Below are positions 62,271 through 64,000 of a stretch of 64,000 bases of DNA, in pieces. The position numbers and the translations under genes were made by a program. The notes under the pieces are model-generated. The model ran no database searches, was not told the DNA's origin, and worked only from the letters and a program-made list of their open reading frames with translations. Numbering within the stretch: position 1 is the stretch's first letter; each line of letters starts with the position of its first letter. Source of the DNA: Lyngbya sp. PCC 8106 (GTDB lineage: Bacteria > Cyanobacteriota > Cyanobacteriia > Cyanobacteriales > Microcoleaceae); contig NZ_AAVU01000021.1 of the NCBI RefSeq assembly GCF_000169095.1, positions 1 through 64,000 on the forward strand, given 5' to 3'.

Positions 62271-64000
62271 TTAGTTTGTTGCCACAACTTCAGGTTCTTG
62301 TTGAACACCTATTTTACCATTGTGTTGGGCTTCCACTAACGGATGACCATAATAAGCATTGATATACAATTGCTTCAGGTCTTTAATCAGAGGATAACGA
62401 GGATTTGCGCCTGTACATTGATCGTCAAAAGCATGATCTGCTAATTCATCAACTTTTGCTAAAAATTCCGCTTCACTTTCTTTGATCACGTCTTTAATTC
62501 CACTCGGAATTCCCACTTGATACTTCAAGTCTTCGATTGCCAAAATCAAGCGATCAACCTTTTCGGATTCCGTTTCACCACCCAAATTCAAATAGTCAGC
62601 AACGCGAGAATACCGCCATATTGTATTCGGATATTTGTACTGCGAGAACGTGGCTTGTTTAAACGGTGCATCGGTGGCATTGTAGCGAATCACATGACAA
62701 ATCATCAACGCATTTGCTAACCCATGCGGTACATGAAACATTGCCCCTAATTGGTGTGCCATTGAGTGACAAATTCCCAAGAAACTATTGGCAAATGCCA
62801 TCCCAGCCATCGTAGAAGCATAGTGCATTTTTTCTCGCGCTTTTGGATCTTTTGCACCATTATGATAGGAACTTGGCAAATATTTAAAGATTAACCGAAT
62901 GGCTTCTAACGCCAAACCATTCGTATATTCAGAAGCCAATACCGAGACATAAGATTCTAGGGCGTGAGTTAAAGCATCCACCCCACCAAATGCCGTTAAT
63001 CCTTTGGGCATATTTAACACCAATTCCGGATCAACAATTGCCATATTTGGGGTTAACGCATAGTCAGCGAGGGGATATTTAATATCATTTCGACGGTCAG
63101 TTACAACGGCAAAAGGAGTCACTTCTGAACCCGTTCCTGATGTTGTTGGAATTGCAACCATTGTTGCTTTTTCCCCTAAAGGTGGGAGGTCATAAACCCG
63201 TTTGCGGATATCCATAAACCGCATTGCTAACCCTTCAAATTCGATGTCGGGATGTTCATACATCAACCACATAATTTTCGCCGCATCCATCGGAGAACCG
63301 CCACCAATCGCGATAATGACATCGGGTTGAAACGTATTCATCAACACCAATCCCCGTTGCACTGTATCGAGAGAAGGGTCAGGTTCAACATCATAAAAGA
63401 CATCGTATTTTAACCCAATTTCCTCCAAAACTTCCTCTAAATTTGCCGTCATTCCTAATTCATAAATCGGTTTGTCGGTGACAATAAATGCCCGTTTTTT
63501 TCCGGCTAAATCACGAATAGCGGTTGATAATGCCCCGTATTTGAAGTATATCTTCGGCGGCACCCGGAACCATAACATATTTTCCCGACGTTCGGCGACG
63601 GTTTTGATGTTTAAAAGGTGATGGGGTTCGACGTTTTCACTGACAGAATTACCGCCCCAACTGCCACAACCCAGGGTTAAAGAGGGGTCAAGACGGAAGT
63701 TGAAAATATCCCCAATTGCCCCTTGTGAAGAGGGAGTATTAATCAAAACTCGGGCGGTTTCGACGGCATTTTCAAAGCGTTTAATATGGTCAGTATTTGA
63801 AGGCTCGGTGTAGAGGGCGGCTGTATGTCCGCGTCCGCCAAATTCAACTAATTTTTCCGATTTTTCCACCGCATCTTCAAAGTCTTTTGCCCGATACATT
63901 GCTAGTACAGGCGAGAGTTTTTCATAGGCAAAAGGTTCGTTGGAACTAATCTCTTCAGCTTCACCAATAATGACTCGGGTATTTTCGGGGAGAGTAATGT
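62271..64000 (-). CDS. adhE: Bifunctional acetaldehyde-CoA/alcohol dehydrogenase, C-terminal part (start outside window)
   Basis: AdhE reduces acetyl-CoA to ethanol in two NADH-dependent steps. The frame stays open to the right edge, so about 576 of some 890 residues are visible. The end of the aldehyde dehydrogenase half is seen (TAGTYTEPS-like text: HTAALYTEPSNTDHIKRF). The iron-dependent alcohol dehydrogenase half follows, with GGGSPMDAAKIMWL, TTSGTGSEVTPFAV and the metal site HSMAHQLGAMFHVPHG. An ATG at 63899 is internal. It serves dark anaerobic fermentation and forms filamentous spirosomes in other bacteria. Confidence 0.95.
   Translation of the reverse strand, partial: ITLPENTRVIIGEAEEISSNEPFAYEKLSPVLAMYRAKDFEDAVEKSEKLVEFGGRGHTAALYTEPSNTDHIKRFENAVETARVLINTPSSQGAIGDIFNFRLDPSLTLGCGSWGGNSVSENVEPHHLLNIKTVAERRENMLWFRVPPKIYFKYGALSTAIRDLAGKKRAFIVTDKPIYELGMTANLEEVLEEIGLKYDVFYDVEPDPSLDTVQRGLVLMNTFQPDVIIAIGGGSPMDAAKIMWLMYEHPDIEFEGLAMRFMDIRKRVYDLPPLGEKATMVAIPTTSGTGSEVTPFAVVTDRRNDIKYPLADYALTPNMAIVDPELVLNMPKGLTAFGGVDALTHALESYVSVLASEYTNGLALEAIRLIFKYLPSSYHNGAKDPKAREKMHYASTMAGMAFANSFLGICHSMAHQLGAMFHVPHGLANALMICHVIRYNATDAPFKQATFSQYKYPNTIWRYSRVADYLNLGGETESEKVDRLILAIEDLKYQVGIPSGIKDVIKESEAEFLAKVDELADHAFDDQCTGANPRYPLIKDLKQLYINAYYGHPLVEAQHNGKIGVQQEPEVVATN

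Overview
The window is cyanobacterial chromosome. Direct signs are frequent HIP1 octamers (GCGATCGC), families largely confined to cyanobacteria (SLH-OprB porins, DUF760, DUF3110, DUF3370), a probable 2-methyl-6-phytylbenzoquinone methyltransferase for tocopherol/plastoquinone, and possible Yfr1 small-RNA target sites in front of two porin genes. Tandem and palindromic intergenic repeats, an RTX protein, a NACHT-pentapeptide protein and a TnpB element suggest a large filamentous genome of the Oscillatoriales type (Planktothrix/Lyngbya/Arthrospira-like). The genus is inference. I found no rRNA, tRNA or CRISPR array.

Layout. 1-2387: end of threonine synthase, a MoaD/ThiS-like protein and, on the other strand, UDP-GlcNAc 2-epimerase. 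2388-3558: non-coding tract with a 99-bp tandem repeat and three hairpins. 3559-9489: a phosphorelay of a REC-wHTH-HPt-REC-REC regulator, a six-PAS histidine kinase and a single-REC protein. A CCTCACA-N4-CCTCACA direct repeat lies on both sides of it. 9771-10582: two small unknown genes. 10918-14886: two tandem SLH porins. 15831-18650: TPR protein, ScpB, a lysine-free acidic protein and a DUF760 protein. 18700-20104: a TnpB-only IS200/IS605-type element. 20150-25557: HtrA protease, LysM-M23 peptidase, RTX protein, methyltransferase and DUF3110 protein.

25707-28499: murQ followed by a type II restriction-modification pair. 28584-36334: quinone methyltransferase, PP2C phosphatase, NfeD-SPFH pair, phosphotransacetylase and an M50-type protease. 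36595-39630: a 1011-residue NACHT NTPase with pentapeptide repeats, followed by a four-palindrome intergenic element. 39899-46265: housekeeping genes (murG, spermidine synthase, ilvE, an EI24/CysZ-type membrane protein) with unknowns between them.

46683-53428 is a one-strand cluster for surface glycan or glycolipid: glycosyltransferase, PIG-L deacetylase, a 704-residue unknown, FkbM methyltransferase and a VanZ protein with a LamG-like insert. 53409-57335 (minus strand) holds a Uma2 nuclease, pdxA, an SLH-DUF3370 protein and a MazG-like pyrophosphohydrolase. 57394-62205 holds a lipoprotein-like methyltransferase and a PhnD/PhnC/PhnE-type ABC importer with a fused double permease. The window ends inside adhE.

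No single locus is clearly a new system. The strongest leads are the possible Yfr1 sites on both porin leaders, the NACHT-pentapeptide protein, the direct repeats bracketing the phosphorelay, the matched end hairpins of the TnpB element, the four-palindrome element and the lysine-free acidic protein.
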